Assembly: GCA_963978905.1 (NCBI GenBank)
Contig: OZ022256.1
Coordinates: 50,330,001 to 50,394,000 of the forward strand
Direction: 5' to 3'
Origin: Trichostrongylus colubriformis
Taxonomy: Eukaryota > Nematoda > Chromadorea > Rhabditida > Trichostrongylidae
DNA length: 64,000 nucleotides
The position numbers and the translations under genes are program-made. Positions 1 to 12,950 of this stretch are shown piece by piece (the stretch's first letter is position 1; each line of letters starts with the position of its first letter). Below the pieces are notes generated by a model that ran no database searches, was not told the origin of the DNA, and saw only the letters and a list, made by a program, of their open reading frames with translations.

Positions 1-2619
1 AATCATATGACCACCTTTCCGGGAATGCTTTTGATTATAAAACCTTACGAATGATTGGTGTTTAAGTACATATCAAATATCATTTCTGGTGGTCCAATGA
101 ACTCATGGAACTTCTGTCCTTTCGTGTCCAGTTTTCGAGCACTGGATCTTTGGCCGCTACCTAGCCCTGAATACCGCCCCTCATTTCACCTCATTTCTAT
201 GAGTCCTATCAGCCACACGAAGTAACACCTGACGGTCAGTGGCATTGTTTAGAGTTTATGAGTTAAGCAAACCTACTGTGCTAAGCGTGGAGCAGTGGAT
301 AGAGGCGCACGACTGGTGGGTTTCTCAAAGTTGACACGTTCGATCCTTTGTGATGGGAGACGCAATATGCCGCGGAGCGGAGACTTACCTGCAAGAATAA
401 AGCCATTCCAAATGTTAAGCTGCAGCATCCCATCACTGCTCGCACTTTATACTAACCAGCGGCCACTTTCTTAAAGATATCAGGAGGTGACAATTTCGAC
501 CTACGGTTAGACCACGCAAGGAGTCTAAAAGTTTGTAAAACCGAAAGGCTGAGCAAGGTGTTTTAAGGAAAAAATCCATTTTGAGTAAATGTGAAAGTTT
601 TCGAAAAAGAATTTCCGAGAGACGACGCGACTTCTCGATAAACCAATTTTTGGATCTTGCAAAAGATGTAGGGGCTGAGTACGGGGCACATGGTTGGTTG
701 GTTTTCTCAAAGTGAAATCTAGTGCTCTAATTATTTGCCGGTTCGGTCAACTTTTGTCGGTTGGACTCACTTCTTCACCAGCCTGAATATCGGCCCCATC
801 CCAACATACTCAAAGATGGACATCAGTTTTTGTCGAGCAGAAAAATCTCTTTCAAATGAAATATGGATTGCTGCACAAACTTGTATGTAACTTTATAAGA
901 AAAGTTCTCGCTTGAGAAAAAAAACGAGACTCCACATGGAATAAGCCATACCTTCATCTGGAAGGGTCTTCCAGCTTATCCAGCAATTTTTATAACTAAG
1001 CATTATGCAAAATAGCCATTTCGAGTAAAAAATATTTAATTGTCAGCGTACCCGTCCTGGTCACCACAACTCAACTATAATCGTACACTGAATCCTATTC
1101 ACTTACTGATCTTTCCCAATCGAAATTTCAAAATGAATTTTATGATATGAGACTTTACTTTTGGTTTAAAATAGACTTTATTGAAAACTTGAAAATTTCA
1201 AATAGTACACATATCTCAAATTTTACATATACATATAAATAGTAAGATAATGTCTCAAAAACTAGGACTAATTTCTGCGTCAAAGTTCGATGGAAAAGAA
1301 AAAAAACAATAGTAAAATTACTTCGAAAACATATTCATCACAGAGACCATGTCGTATACTGCTATGCTATCTACACTCTCTTCAGTCGCTTATTGTCGCC
1401 TATTGTCGCTCTTCTATCGCTACAGTATGCAAATTATTCTATGTTACTGCCCCTTCAACCATTTGGCGTGTCTGACCACCTCCGGAGCCGCCCTTTACCA
1501 GTGGGACACGCCATGTATTTTGATAGGATTCGAAGCCCTGAGTCTTTTGAGTGGGGGTGGGGGGGGGGAATTCCAGTACAAAAAAAGTTGAACCGATTTC
1601 TAAGTTAATACACCACCCATGTCAAGAATAGAATTCAAATCAAAACAAGGCACATACACATCTTGTGAGTCATATGCTATTTTAGTTTGCTTTGGCTAGA
1701 CGGCCGTTTATATTTGGAACATGCTTCTTGCAAACCATTGTTATGCCACTGACATTCTTCTTCAACACATATTTTAACAAGGGCTCATGAATGCAACTAC
1801 TTGTAGACATAATCTAACTATTACTCGGAGCGGAAGGGAATAACATTTTCTGAAGTAATTAGCCAATATTTTTTTTCGTCTAACGTCACTGAAATATTTA
1901 CTAAAGATTATCGCGAAAGTACAGATTGATACTGAAAAGTAGTGCCCGACAAGTTTTTTGGCGAAGGAGCAGAAATTGGCAGTCACGTTCTCGTTCTCAT
2001 ATCATGGTATTTGTAGATCGAGTAACTTCACTGATGTTTTTATTAAAAAAATTGAAGAAGTCAAGCCACTTAATGCCACTTAATGGTAAGGAAATAAGGA
2101 CGGTCATAGAGTGCTATTTTTGAGTGTAGGAGAAAGTTTTCCCATTTTTATTTTATTCCTATGCCTTCTAAAGTATCAGCAGATGACTTACATACATATA
2201 TGACATACGACGTCTACGAGGGTACTTCACGATGGCAGAAAACTGAGCCCGGATCATTTCTATCGCGGCTATGGTAAGACACCATGCGCAGCAGGCAGGA
2301 GACCCGAGATCTCTGAAACTTCTTGTAAAGTCAACTTTTGAATGTAAGTTGGCTTTTTTTTCTTCCTTTGTTCAAATCAAGGACGTTGTAAAGGTTACTG
2401 ATCTCCAATCACAGTTTAACAAACGTTAAAATATTTTTGGAACCCTTATTCTTCGAATCTCCGATATGGGCGATGCCTTTACCAAAATTCTGAATCAGTT
2501 TCATTGGAATGAATTCAAATTCATTTGATTAGAACGAAGTTTTCGCTACTTTCAAAATGCAGGAATGTTACCCAGCAGCAAGGAAGCCGTTCATAGTTGA
2601 AGTCGACGCACCGTATGCA
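1..2619. other. Intergenic, no gene recognised
   Basis: No reading frame here has plausible splice sites or recognisable protein similarity; the frames around 1290-1608 and 1774-1986 are short and low-complexity. A G-run occurs near 1553-1568. A tRNA-like stretch near 288-352 resembles pol III A and B boxes only loosely and is not called. Confidence 0.5.
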
Positions 2620-2627
2620 ATGTTACG

Positions 2628-2850
2628 GGTGTGTACCCTTATGTCAGGGTTTCGCACCGCGGCATGTCGCAAGCTAAGCAATGCCCATGTTGTTGGGTCC
2701 CGAAGTGATTACAAGTGAACTGCGTATCGCGCCCCTAGCATTATCGTGTAATCGTCCACGACCCAACTACCGCGACGCGCATAGCTCGCACACACTGCGT
2801 CGCACGCCGCTCATCGTCGTGCGAAATCCTGACATAAGGGTACATACCCC
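2628..2850. mobile_element. Non-autonomous MITE, family B copy 1, 8-bp TSD
   Basis: The left end GGGTGTGTACCCTTATGTCA is mirrored at the right end (TGACATAAGGGTACATACCC), giving terminal inverted repeats of roughly 30 bp. Flanks are aatgttac (2620-2627) and aatgctac (2851-2858), an 8-bp target duplication with one mismatch. Related copies lie at 33298-33535 and 40186-40427. The interior is GC-rich and codes for nothing recognisable. Eight-bp duplications suggest mobilisation by a hAT-type transposase, which is inference. Confidence 0.75.
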
Positions 2851-2858
2851 AATGCTAC

Positions 2859-5800
2859 CTCATGTGCTGGCGATATAATGGCCGATCTTCCCAAAAAAAA
2901 CTAGTATGATAATATACGCGCGCTCAAGGATCCTGCTGAAGAAAATTTTTGACCGCTGCCGTCCCATGATGGCTGATGTTACTAGCAGCGACTAAAGTTG
3001 TATCACTAAAAAATCTACAAAAAGTCGTTGACCGGTAATCATCGTACCAGTGACCAGTGAAAGTATGATTATCGGCCAGCGAATTTCGCAAAGGTCTCAG
3101 AGGGCCTCCACTTACCAGAAAAGCATTTTGACTTTTCATGGAGCTTTGAAACGAGACCTGAAAAGTAAGAAATATAGGAAATAGCAAGATACCGTTTCGG
3201 AGCGTGTTAGCAGGGGTCAAATTTGCTTGCTGTGACTCATTGCCCAGGTGCTTTGCTTGGCGTGAATCATCAAAAGGTATCATCGAAGAGGCAAACCCAC
3301 CGCTCACCAACCCTAGAACAAGAGCGCTACCACTCAGCCTTAAACAACGTTGATAGTTACATCAAGCAAAGTACCCAGCCGATGAGTCATCGCGAGCAAG
3401 CTCTGAACCCTCCTCGCTGGCTTCGAAACGGTATTTCGCTATTTCGGTTTTCCTTATTATAATCAGCATTCGCGAGACTCTAGCGATTCAACTCGGTCTC
3501 ATTTCAAAATTTCACCGGAATTCAAAGCCCTGGCAAGGGCAGGTAGGTCGTTGAGAACTTCTGGACGACATCACAAAATTCCTTTTCTGGTATACGATCA
3601 CCTCCTTTACACCCCAGTATGCCATCGCCCTTTCAAGACTTCTTCAAAACTGCTCCATCGTAATCCTGGAGCAGTTTTGAAGAATCTTGAGATCTTGAAT
3701 CATTGGACCATTCAGCATAATCCAATGTAAGTTCCCATGATTTATAAAAACAAGAGAATTTCCCCATAGCACACAACGAATGTGTTATCACTATACGTTG
3801 CTAACAATGCGATGACATCAGGAGATTACCTTATGGATGGATGGGATATTACGTGACGCTTGCAAGTACACATACACTGGATAGCGCCATACGCGGAAAA
3901 CATTGCGTGTTGTTTACAAAAACACTTTTGAAAATAAAGAGTTGACGCACGTACAAGTACATGGCGGATCGTAGGATGAAGCCTTTCGAATAATCGTTTG
4001 TTTACAGCGTCGTGATACGCCGAGTGCATCTATGACGCGTAACGCCTCGTCGGAAGCTTTTGTCGTCGTGTCGTCGCAAACTTACCGAATGTTTTCTCTG
4101 TAAAGATAGCTTATTAAGACGGAAAACAATCAGAAGAGCACAACGACGGTATTCTTAGAATTTTGGATAAGAAAATAAAAATAATTGGATTCTAACGTCA
4201 GCAAACGTTACTCCCGGTCTACAGCTAATTGACAATGATCAAAAACAGTCAAATTTCCGCTACTTTCCTAAACTATGGAAAATATAAATTCCGAAATCTG
4301 AGGACAGTATTATGCTGAGTATAAGTAGACAGGACGGTCGTTGGTATCTGCCATGGGGCTACTGATCAGCTCTGCTCACAGAGCTGCAACTACCCGGTAT
4401 AGCTGCACCAGAATATGAAATGTGCATCACTCACTCCAAGACCTACTGGAAACTCCCATTAGAGTAGTAAAGACTCAGAGTACTGTAACAACGCAGCGAT
4501 ACCTGCTACCAGCGGGCACGTCCAGTCTTTGGTCGGAGACAACAACGGACAGCTTGGTCTTATGTTACAGCTCATGCGATCATGCAATCGCATTTGCCGT
4601 CGTGCGCACTCTCATTTAAGCATACTAGTTTCCTTGTGCAACGCTGATCTGTAGCCTCTTACAGGCTGTACGTTTGCGAAGGGAAAATAGCACACCCAAG
4701 TGAGAGTGCGCGCGACGACATCGCAAATTCGCAAAGCATAATCGCAGCCTTGGAAGAAGGATTTCTGCGCTTCTAATATCGGTGACTAGTAGAAGCATCG
4801 TTCCTATCGACCCTTTCTTTCTCGAAGGAATTTAGCCCAATCAATGAATTTCATTTCTAAATCAAAAATTTCTTGTAAATGTTGTAACTACAACTGAATA
4901 TGCTAGATCCCTTTCAAAGCCATGATTCTGCTATTTTTATTTGTGGGATAACTCAACAAGTAAATAAGCATTAATATAAGAATTGGGAAGTAGAAGAAAT
5001 TGTAAAAGGCCATTTTCGGAGCCATAGACATTTCAGAGTATGGAACCCTAAGCTATACAGATTGTATGATCAAGGCATTCTGTGGTCCCGGGACAGATTC
5101 AGCTCTTGAATAAACAGATCCCAACAGAGCCTTCGCTCTTTTTCCGTAGCTATCAGATTAACAGATTAGTGAGTAAGTGTTTTTCATGTAAGGGAAGCAC
5201 ATAAACGCTACTATGACTCGCTGCTGTTTACTGCTACAGGAACTAAGGACAGCTCAAACTCATTCTTCAGGTAATTGTATATTGTCAAATATGTAGTTAG
5301 GACCAGAAACATCTACATAATTACGTTTGAGTAGAGATTTATGTAGCAAGAAGCTGACAAACAGGACGACGAAACATGGGCAAATTTGGTAGTTTCGCAG
5401 AGGAAAGCATTCTCTTCTGCTTCGAGGAAATTTCTTGAAAGGATGAAGTCACATATTTACTATCAAATGATTGATGTAAACGGATAAACTTGCATAAATA
5501 CCCTATTAAATTCTTATCTCTGGATCATCACACAAGGTTGATGGACTAAAAGACACTGGCAACAGCAGCCGCAGCTACGTATACGATTAGTGTGACAGAA
5601 TGAACCATGCCTTTCATCCCGCATACCCATTTTACACGGGTAGAACTTGCTAAATTACCCGAAAATCTAGGAAAACATTCAGTGACTCGTTAAGTCATCG
5701 CAGGCACATCTATGTAGTCAATCAAACTGCTCTGTGATCTCGCACGATTAACGACTTCATGGCGTAATCCAAGTTCGTAACGTTTGGTCACATTCTTCCC

Positions 5801-6664
5801 TTCTTTCGCGGAAAGACCATCACCATTACTTTAGCATCTGGAGCACACAGGAAACACACACAAGCACGTGCACACCTATACGCTCTGCCAGATGCATGGC
5901 GCATACCAGAGTTATGCTTCAAAGCCTGTGCGACATTTTCTAAAACTCTTTTGAAATTCGCGCGCAAACTGCCTCCCTTTGTCTTTACAAGTAGTTCGCT
6001 TATTACTTACCACCCTCAGTTGGCGATTAGGTTTTAGGAAAGTACCACCATTGGATGATTAATCAGTTATATCCTTTGAAAATTCAGGCGCTAGTCAATC
6101 CTTTTTGCGGAATGCGCCGCGCATTCCAATTCCGTTCAGAATCGCGGTGGCAGATAAATACAATGTAGCTATTACAATGACATGTGATGGTGAATCGATG
6201 TACAAATCAGTGCAAAAACATCTGTGGAGGCACTTTTTACGAACACTGAGAAAACTTCATGTTAATTTTATTCCATTTTCAAGAAATTCCTCTCAAATCT
6301 CTCAAATCAATCTCGATCCTCTCTTTCCTAAATTCCTACAAGGAAAGGTGGAGTTGTTGAAGGTGGTACTATTATCACTTAAACGATCTACGAAGAAGAT
6401 ATCAAATAGATTCCGTTCACGTCAAGAGAGCCCCTCATCTCTTTAAGTCCTAGAAGGTCCGCATTGATGAAAACATCGTTAGCCTGAGGAAGACCTTACG
6501 CCGTTTTTTAGTAAGAAACGGATATCGCATGCGTGGCTTATTCCAAAGTGCTTCAGTCACGCTGTTCACATTAATCTTTTCCACTAGCCACTTCATTCAC
6601 ATAGTATTAATTCATTTAGGTTGTGTTGTCGGATGGTGACTCAGAAACCATCAATTCTCGAAAC
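2859..6664. other. Intergenic, no gene recognised; imperfect inverted repeats
   Basis: No supported exon was found. Short inverted repeats are present. One pairs 3160-3205 with 3415-3460 around a shared CGAAACGGTAT core. Another pairs 4570-4617 with 4695-4740 around a GTCGTGCGCACTCTC-like core. The frame at 6105-6446 is open for 113 codons but shows no family resemblance and no clear splice context. Confidence 0.45.
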
Positions 6665-7097
6665 TTAAAGGAATCGTCCACGGAAAATGAGTTTTTGTGT
6701 TACCCATATGTTTATGTTGTATTTCCCTAATGTTGGCCTCATGCAAAATTTCACGCGAAAAAATTTGATTCTGGCTGAGATACAGCACCACAAAGTGCGG
6801 TCGCAGTGGGCGGGGCCTCCGTGTAAAAGCCTCGTCCCGTCTTCCGCCGCCGTTGGGAACGGAGAGTGGGACTGTTTACGTAACCTTCTGTTCCTACAAT
6901 GCGTCTCAGACCACGGCGGACGCGGAACGAGGCTTTTACACGGAGGCCCCGCCCACTGGGACCGCACTTTGTGGTGCTGTATCTCAGCCAGATTCACATT
7001 TTTTCGCGTGAAATTTTGCATGAGGCCAATATTAGGAAAATACAACATAAATATATGGGTAACACAAAAACTCATTTTCCGTGGACGATTCCTTTAA
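6665..7097. mobile_element. Foldback MITE, family A copy 1 (long palindrome)
   Basis: The first about 180 bp returns as its reverse complement in the last about 180 bp; the outer arm reads AAAGGAATCGTCCACGGAAA. Because of the symmetry both strands carry a near-identical 136-codon open frame, an effect of palindromy and not evidence of a gene. The arms surround a short GC-rich centre near 6840-6900. Boundaries sit at TTAA-like sequence, so the target duplication cannot be separated from the arms. A second copy lies at 7811-8113 and an arm fragment at 7568-7630. Confidence 0.8.
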
Positions 7098-7567
7098 ATT
7101 CAACAGACAGAAAACTGGGTAACCATTTTTTATAGCAAGAACCGTTCCATCAAAATGCATGAGGGGCTCCCACACAGTGCCTCACCCTATGGGTCAGATT
7201 CGTCATTACTAGCACGAAAACGAGCACACAAGAAACTTGGTGAAGAGCAACATTCAGGGAAACGCCCATAGAAATCCCTTGATTTCAAATCCTCTCAAGA
7301 TCACTCTATTGAATACAACAAAAATACAAAAAACCGAAAAGTTTTCCTAACTCAAGGCAGAAAACGAAAACTTAAAAGAACAACAACTCGTTGGAATCCC
7401 CGCACTTTTGAATAGATGTCGACGAGAATAGCGCAGGTCAAAATTTCACGCCCAATGATGATTTGCTACCCATTCTACGTGCCTGATTATGTGACCGTCG
7501 CCTCTTCGCCTAGCTCCCTCGGACGTCCTGTCCCGTCCAGTTTCAGAAGGTCTATCTGAGTCGGGAT

Positions 7568-7630
7568 CTTAACATAAATATGTATATGAGTAACGAAAGA
7601 GCTCAATTTTCCATGAACGATTCCTTCAAC
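7568..7630. repeat. Solo arm fragment of family A foldback MITE
   Basis: Sequence ending in CATGAACGATTCCTTCAA matches the right arm of the element at 6665-7097 with scattered substitutions, and no partner arm is present nearby. It is an old truncated copy. Confidence 0.55.
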
Positions 7631-7810
7631 TTTTTTTTCTCCACCTTTTCACGATGGTACAAAACCTATGCGGTGTGGGCGAACAAGCTACCAATCAAGT
7701 GAACCAGAATCATAAAACGAACGCTAAATGCAAAAAGGATCATATCATAGAGAAGGAATCGTCGAAGGTAAGAACGAAGTGCAATATGCAGAAAGCATGC
7801 GCCATGCACC

Positions 7811-8113
7811 TTAAAGGATTAGTCTACGAAAAAACGAGTTTTTCTGTTACTTACACATTTATGTTGTATTTGCCTAATGTGGGCCGCATGCAAAATTTCA
7901 TGCGAAAAAATGTGAATCCAGCTGAGATACACCACACACCACAAAGTCTCGGCCGAGTGGGCGGGGCCTTCGAGCGAATGCCCATCCCGTCGTTCGCCGC
8001 GGTCAGAGAGGCATTGTAAGTATAGGAACAAAAACCTACGCATATAGTATTAGGCAAATACAACATAAATATGGGTAACGTAGAAACTCATTTTTCCGTG
8101 GACGATTCCTTTG
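7811..8113. mobile_element. Foldback MITE, family A copy 2
   Basis: It begins TTAAAGGATTAGTCTACGAA and ends TTCCGTGGACGATTCCTTTG, matching the outer arms of the 6665-7097 element with substitutions and an internally shortened right arm. The family consensus recovers through the shared interior motif CATGCAAAATTTCAYGCGAA. It is non-coding. Confidence 0.7.
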
Positions 8114-8157
8114 AATTCGCTGCGTAACCATTAAAACCTTTGAATGGGTGGTGAGCC

Positions 8158-8199
8158 TATACAATGTTCCATAAGCCTTATACAATGTTCCATAAGCCT
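8158..8199. repeat. Perfect 21-bp tandem duplication
   Basis: The unit TATACAATGTTCCATAAGCCT occurs twice head-to-tail with no mismatch. It looks like a recent slippage or duplication event. No function is suggested. Confidence 0.9.
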
Positions 8200-9003
8200 T
8201 CATTAATCCTTCAAAACGGCCTCTCCACTAAAAAAGTCTGTCCGGTGCCAATTGTCCGATATGAAGAATGAGAAAATCAAGCCTATTAGAAGGTCCTAAT
8301 CTAGTGACGTCCTTCTCCCTAGACACTCGTCTTGCCCACACTTCACATAAAAACGAAAGACGAAGGCGCACGAAACTCTAATTTTATTACTTTGAAGGAG
8401 ACTTTTTAGCAATATTTCTATTAGAGAAAGTACATTATCTAAAGCTGTATAGATAGTTTTTCTCGCCGAATTTGCAAAAGTGAACTTTTAAACTAATCAA
8501 CTACGTAACAGGAGGTGCTGTGCCTCAAATTTTTTGACCTCTTTATACCAGTACTCTTGAGGTTATGCTCCATGGTTCGCCTACGGCTATTGCAAGTGTC
8601 ACAGTTCGTCATCATCGTGACAATCTTCACTTTCCAAAATAACGACAACATAGCGCTATCGTGCCGACCCAATAAAGGACACATGTACTTGTGCTGGGAA
8701 ACGCCAGATCACCTTCGATGAAAATTCATGATGAAAACATATAAAACATCAGAATCATAGTGCATTCGTTGACGAATGGCGCCGTCATCCTCATTGTCGT
8801 CATCGTATGGGGTTCACTGAATGACAGATGGGGGATGAGGGCGCGTATCCTGAGCACCCGTGCCTTCCACTCCCCCAGTGATTTCATGTGGGGACGGTCA
8901 ACGTCCCCGAGGATCATCAATAGGATTACAGTATGTTATCTCTTAGTGTCTTTGCAATTTCATCGCCGCGCTGCAGCCCAACACGACCATTGGCGGTTGC
9001 AAT
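8200..9003. other. Intergenic upstream of the SDR gene
   Basis: No gene is recognised. Open frames at 8515-8721 and 8760-9197 lack family similarity; the latter merely runs through the promoter and first exon of the SDR gene in another frame. Confidence 0.5.
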
Positions 9004-9030
9004 GGGGCGGCGCCAACGAGACTATAAAAG
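9004..9030 (+). promoter_or_regulatory. Core promoter of SDR gene: GC-rich element and TATA box
   Basis: TATAAAAG at 9023-9030 lies 57 bp upstream of the SDR start codon at 9087, preceded by a GGGGCGGCG stretch at 9004-9012. The spacing suits a TATA-directed transcription start with a short 5' leader. This is sequence evidence only. Confidence 0.6.
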
Positions 9031-9086
9031 GGGCTGATCGGACTTGCTGTCTGCGAATTCCACGCGAATTTCAGAATCAGCAGATC

Positions 9087-12000
9087 ATGGTCGGAAAACG
9101 TATTCTCGTAACTGGTGCCTCGTCAGGAATCGGTATGTCTTTAAATACCCTCATTAAGCCTTTTCATGGACCCAGTCTGAGTGAGTACTGCTCTTAGGTC
9201 TCTCCTTAACCGAACAACTCTGCAAAGACGGTCACCACGTAACTATCACCGTTCGTGACCAAGAAAAAGCCAACTCTACTCGACAACTTCTAGCCGAGAA
9301 GCAGGTAATCCTTCACCTTGTTAAAATCAAGTGCAGCAGGCCTATGAGATGGGCCATAAGACCAGATCATAACAGTTTTACAAGCTCAGCGTGTTTCCAA
9401 ATATGAATAAAAAGCTGCTGAGTGCCGCTCAGGCTCTCAGGCATGCGCCACGCATTCGAGCCTCATTCAGTTTTGAAGGGTCTTGAATTCTTAGCTGGCC
9501 TATAAGATCACATTTGAGTGACTGCGCACATTCCAGTCACATTTAATCGACAATTAACAAGCCCTCAGAGATACGTCGGATTGAAATGGGTCCGATCATC
9601 TCACCACACAGAACATTGCAGCGCTTCTTGCCACTGCGCTACCGCTTATAGCAGTTCATCACAGCTGCACAACCTTCTCCGGTAATCCGTGACGAACAAT
9701 GAAAAGAAGAAACTATGTAAAATAATATTACGTATAAAATACAATGAAATAATGACTACCGACCATCTACTGAGAGGGAAAAATCGAAGAGAACCAATTT
9801 CTGTGTTGTAAGCGTTGTGAAGGATTAGAATTCAATTTCTCAAGTCATTGATGTTCCCGAAATTTCCACATAAAAAGAAAGTTCAAGAAATCAAAAAAGA
9901 TCAAGTTCAAATCTTACAACGTTTCCCTACCACTTTTTGCTGTTCATGGAATTGAAAGGGCATCCTCGGTACATACACAAAACCTTTCCGAACATGAATA
10001 ATCAGTTCATTCGAAATTTTTTCCATCTTCAAAAATCTAATTCTTTGCAGAAATCTTCATTTCAAAGGGCATTTCTCGATGTAAGACCAACTGTACAGCG
10101 ATCACACCACGTAAATGTGAATTAACGATACAAAAAAAATCCCCTGAAGTCATATTTATGAAGATTGCCTGTGCAAGGAAAGGGAGATAGGAACAAAATT
10201 AGCTTCAATGAATTTTGAAAATTCGTAATTGTTAATTTAATATTATAGTTCCGCAAGATATGTTAAATCCATCTAGGGTTTTCCTTCAACTAGAAGGGTA
10301 GTGTAACAATGGATGCCACTTAGTAGGACTTGTACATTGTCCGTGACTCAGCTTGCGCCCTGCTATACAAGCCTTCCATCCTTCATGGATAACAACAGTG
10401 GTGAGCCACTGCTTCTCAAAAAAGGACACTTTATAAGAATAGATGGTGTAATGGCAAGTGGCGCCGCTTTCTCTCTCTCATGATCAGAGGATCGCTGCAT
10501 CTGAGACCAACTAAACCTCACATACGTCGAATTAGTAACGTACTCATATGGGAGGACAAAAACACCACTTGTGCATCGGCTGGCCGTCCAAATCATCGTA
10601 TAGGTCAAATGGGTCAATTTTAATATGACAACAAATCTGCAGAAAGTAGAATGCTTGGTACATCCCTAAGGGAGACCTGGCTATTTCTACTTCCACGGTA
10701 CCAGTAAAGTGAACGATTACGCTAGGCCATGGACAAAGCAAGACTTTGGAAAGAGCTTGATCTCGTGTTTCAGAGTTCTAAGCATATTTTCTACGAAATA
10801 ATAATTTATAGAAGTTTCTTTTAGATTTCTGTAGACATCGTTCAAATGGATTTCTCTATTTGGTCCTCAGTTATCGCTGGTGTTAAACAAATTGTTCAAA
10901 GCAAATCGTAAGTTCCACTACTTTCTACAAAGTTCCTCAGAACTATGACAGACACTTTTGCTTAGCTCGAAAACCATTGCCAGTTCAGAGTTCAAAGATT
11001 TTTCCGCATACGACAGATTAATTACATTCAGGCCATTTTCTAGGATCTTTGATATTGTGATCTTCAACGCTGGCACAATGTTCCCCGATGAGTCATCGAC
11101 CCCAGATGGAGTTGAGACATGCTTCCAGGTGAGAGACTCCTTCTATATAAACTATCTATTTCATTATTTGAGACGAGAAACTAAAAAGTACGCTGAATCT
11201 TCAGCTAAAACCATTCATTACATCAAGCTGGTAATGGAAAAATCAGAAAAGGGGAAAAAGAAAAAATGGAGATTGTCCAGAAATTCAATGAGAAAATCTG
11301 CTTGACCATTACTGTTATAGTTGAGAAGAATATATCTTCAGCGAAAACAAGTTCGTAGCACCAACCATCGCGAAACCCACCACGCCCTTTCATGAATATA
11401 TGCGGCGTGAGAAATACGAATTACCAGATGGAAGTTCTTTCTGAGTTGAGATTCCATCACCATAAACTCCTTCAAAGAATCGGAAACGAGAAATCGTCGT
11501 TATTGCATGCCTTCTCCCAAAATTACAGCACTCCAAACCGTTACCTTTACAGGCGCGATGATCGGAGCTTTGAAGGTGATCAGCTTCATAATGGAATGAC
11601 TTTGAGAAAACTTCCAGAATTGCCATTTTTCCCCATAAATAGAAACATAAAACACAGACTGTACAGTTCCAAGTAACCGTTTTCTAGGTGAACGTACTGG
11701 GCCATATGTATCTGGCTGATGTGCTCATCAAATGCCGCCCAGCTAAACACCAAATGCACTTTGTATGCGTTTCATCGGCTTTATTCAAGTGAGTCTTCTA
11801 GTTATTTGTAAATCCACTACAAATAGTAATTACTTATGGATACGTTATGTTGATTCCTATAAGCCGAGGCAAGATAATCATCAACAGCCAAGTGTCAACA
11901 ACTGCTGCAAATTGCAGGCTCTGCGGTGCGTCATGGCCTCGCTGGCGTGTGCCGAAGAAAGCCGAAGAGTGGACTGAGGCTTTTCGTCCACGAACCAGAT

Positions 12001-12950
12001 CCGGCTGGCGAGCTTATGCTCTCAGCAAATTCGCCATCACGCTGTTAGCATCACGTCTGAATCGTATCGAAGGTGTGACAGCCGTGGCTGTGAATCCGGG
12101 AAATGCCATCACCAACGTTTCACGGAACATGCCAGATCGCCACCGACGATTCCTTGCCGTATTCAAAAAGACGTTGATTAGTGTGGTGAGTTTTGAGTAT
12201 TGGATAAGCTATGCCTGAAGCTCAATCTCATCGCATGCGCCTACTGGCTCACACAGAATTTCAGCTTTCACGGTTGTATAAATCGGGACTGATTAACAGT
12301 TCCAGTAGACAGAAGTCTTTTCAGACCTTTACTTGATCGGAGACAGGGTCAAGAATAAGTCAAAAATCCTACCCCTACTTGACCCCGCTTTGTGCTCTTT
12401 ATCAGAGATAAGCGCGGGGTCAAATAAATTCTGATAAAGTACGGCTCCGAACTACAAACAAAACACGACCCTCATCCCTCGAAGATTCCTCGACCCATAC
12501 GTGACCCTCCAGTAACCGCAGCGGTTCCTCTAACCATCTCAAACAATAAATTCCATTCGAGAACTTTCCATATGAAGGATTGAGCATGAATCTTTATGGG
12601 GTGAACCATGCACTCAACCCAATCCGCAAACGAAGAGGAATTCGAATGCGATTGAACGTATGACTCAAGTGACACAGACAGTCCAGCTCAATCCCTGTTA
12701 TTGCAAAAACTGGAAACAGTAACTAAAAAGTGGCTTTTAAGACCACTACTGTAGAAAATCAGCAAAAACAACATTTCAGGAAGAAGCTGCCGCCAATGTG
12801 GTCCGAGCCTGCCTCCATCCATTACCGCACGGCAAATTCTACGATCAGGCAAAAAAGTCATCTCTACCGAAAGCATGCACTTCAGAACGTTACATGCACA
12901 ATTTGAATCAGCTATCACAACAACTCGTGATGGCCATGTCTGAGCCATGA
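9087..12950 (+). CDS. Short-chain dehydrogenase/reductase (SDR), 7 exons
   Basis: Exons 9087-9132, 9198-9304, 10825-10907, 11044-11128, 11688-11788, 11918-12185 and 12780-12950 join in phase to 286 aa. The protein should be an NAD(P)H-dependent oxidoreductase with a Rossmann fold. The start MVGKRILVTGASSGIG carries the TGxxxGxG cofactor loop at residues 9-16. An FNAG motif follows near residue 100. A VCVSSALF segment supplies the catalytic Ser, and YALSK is the YxxxK active site, followed by the NPG motif. The length is normal for a classical SDR of the retinol dehydrogenase/WWOX-like type. There is no clear signal peptide. The substrate cannot be told from sequence. The start follows a TATA box by 57 bp, and an AATAAA lies 187 bp after the stop. 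The least certain junction is the exon 6 acceptor at 11918. Confidence 0.88.
12389..12422. repeat. Short perfect-stem inverted repeat in SDR intron 6
   Basis: TTGACCCCGC and GCGGGGTCAA flank a roughly 14-bp centre. It sits in the 594-bp intron between SDR exons 6 and 7 and is probably the core of a small MITE. No regulatory role is evident. Confidence 0.5.

Noticed and set aside
6665..7097. Two 136-codon open frames on opposite strands
   Set aside because: They are mirror images produced by a palindromic MITE. No family similarity or splice context supports a gene.
8760..9197. 145-codon plus-strand frame over the SDR promoter
   Set aside because: It runs through the TATA box and includes SDR exon 1 only by chance of frame; upstream residues have no similarity to SDR proteins.
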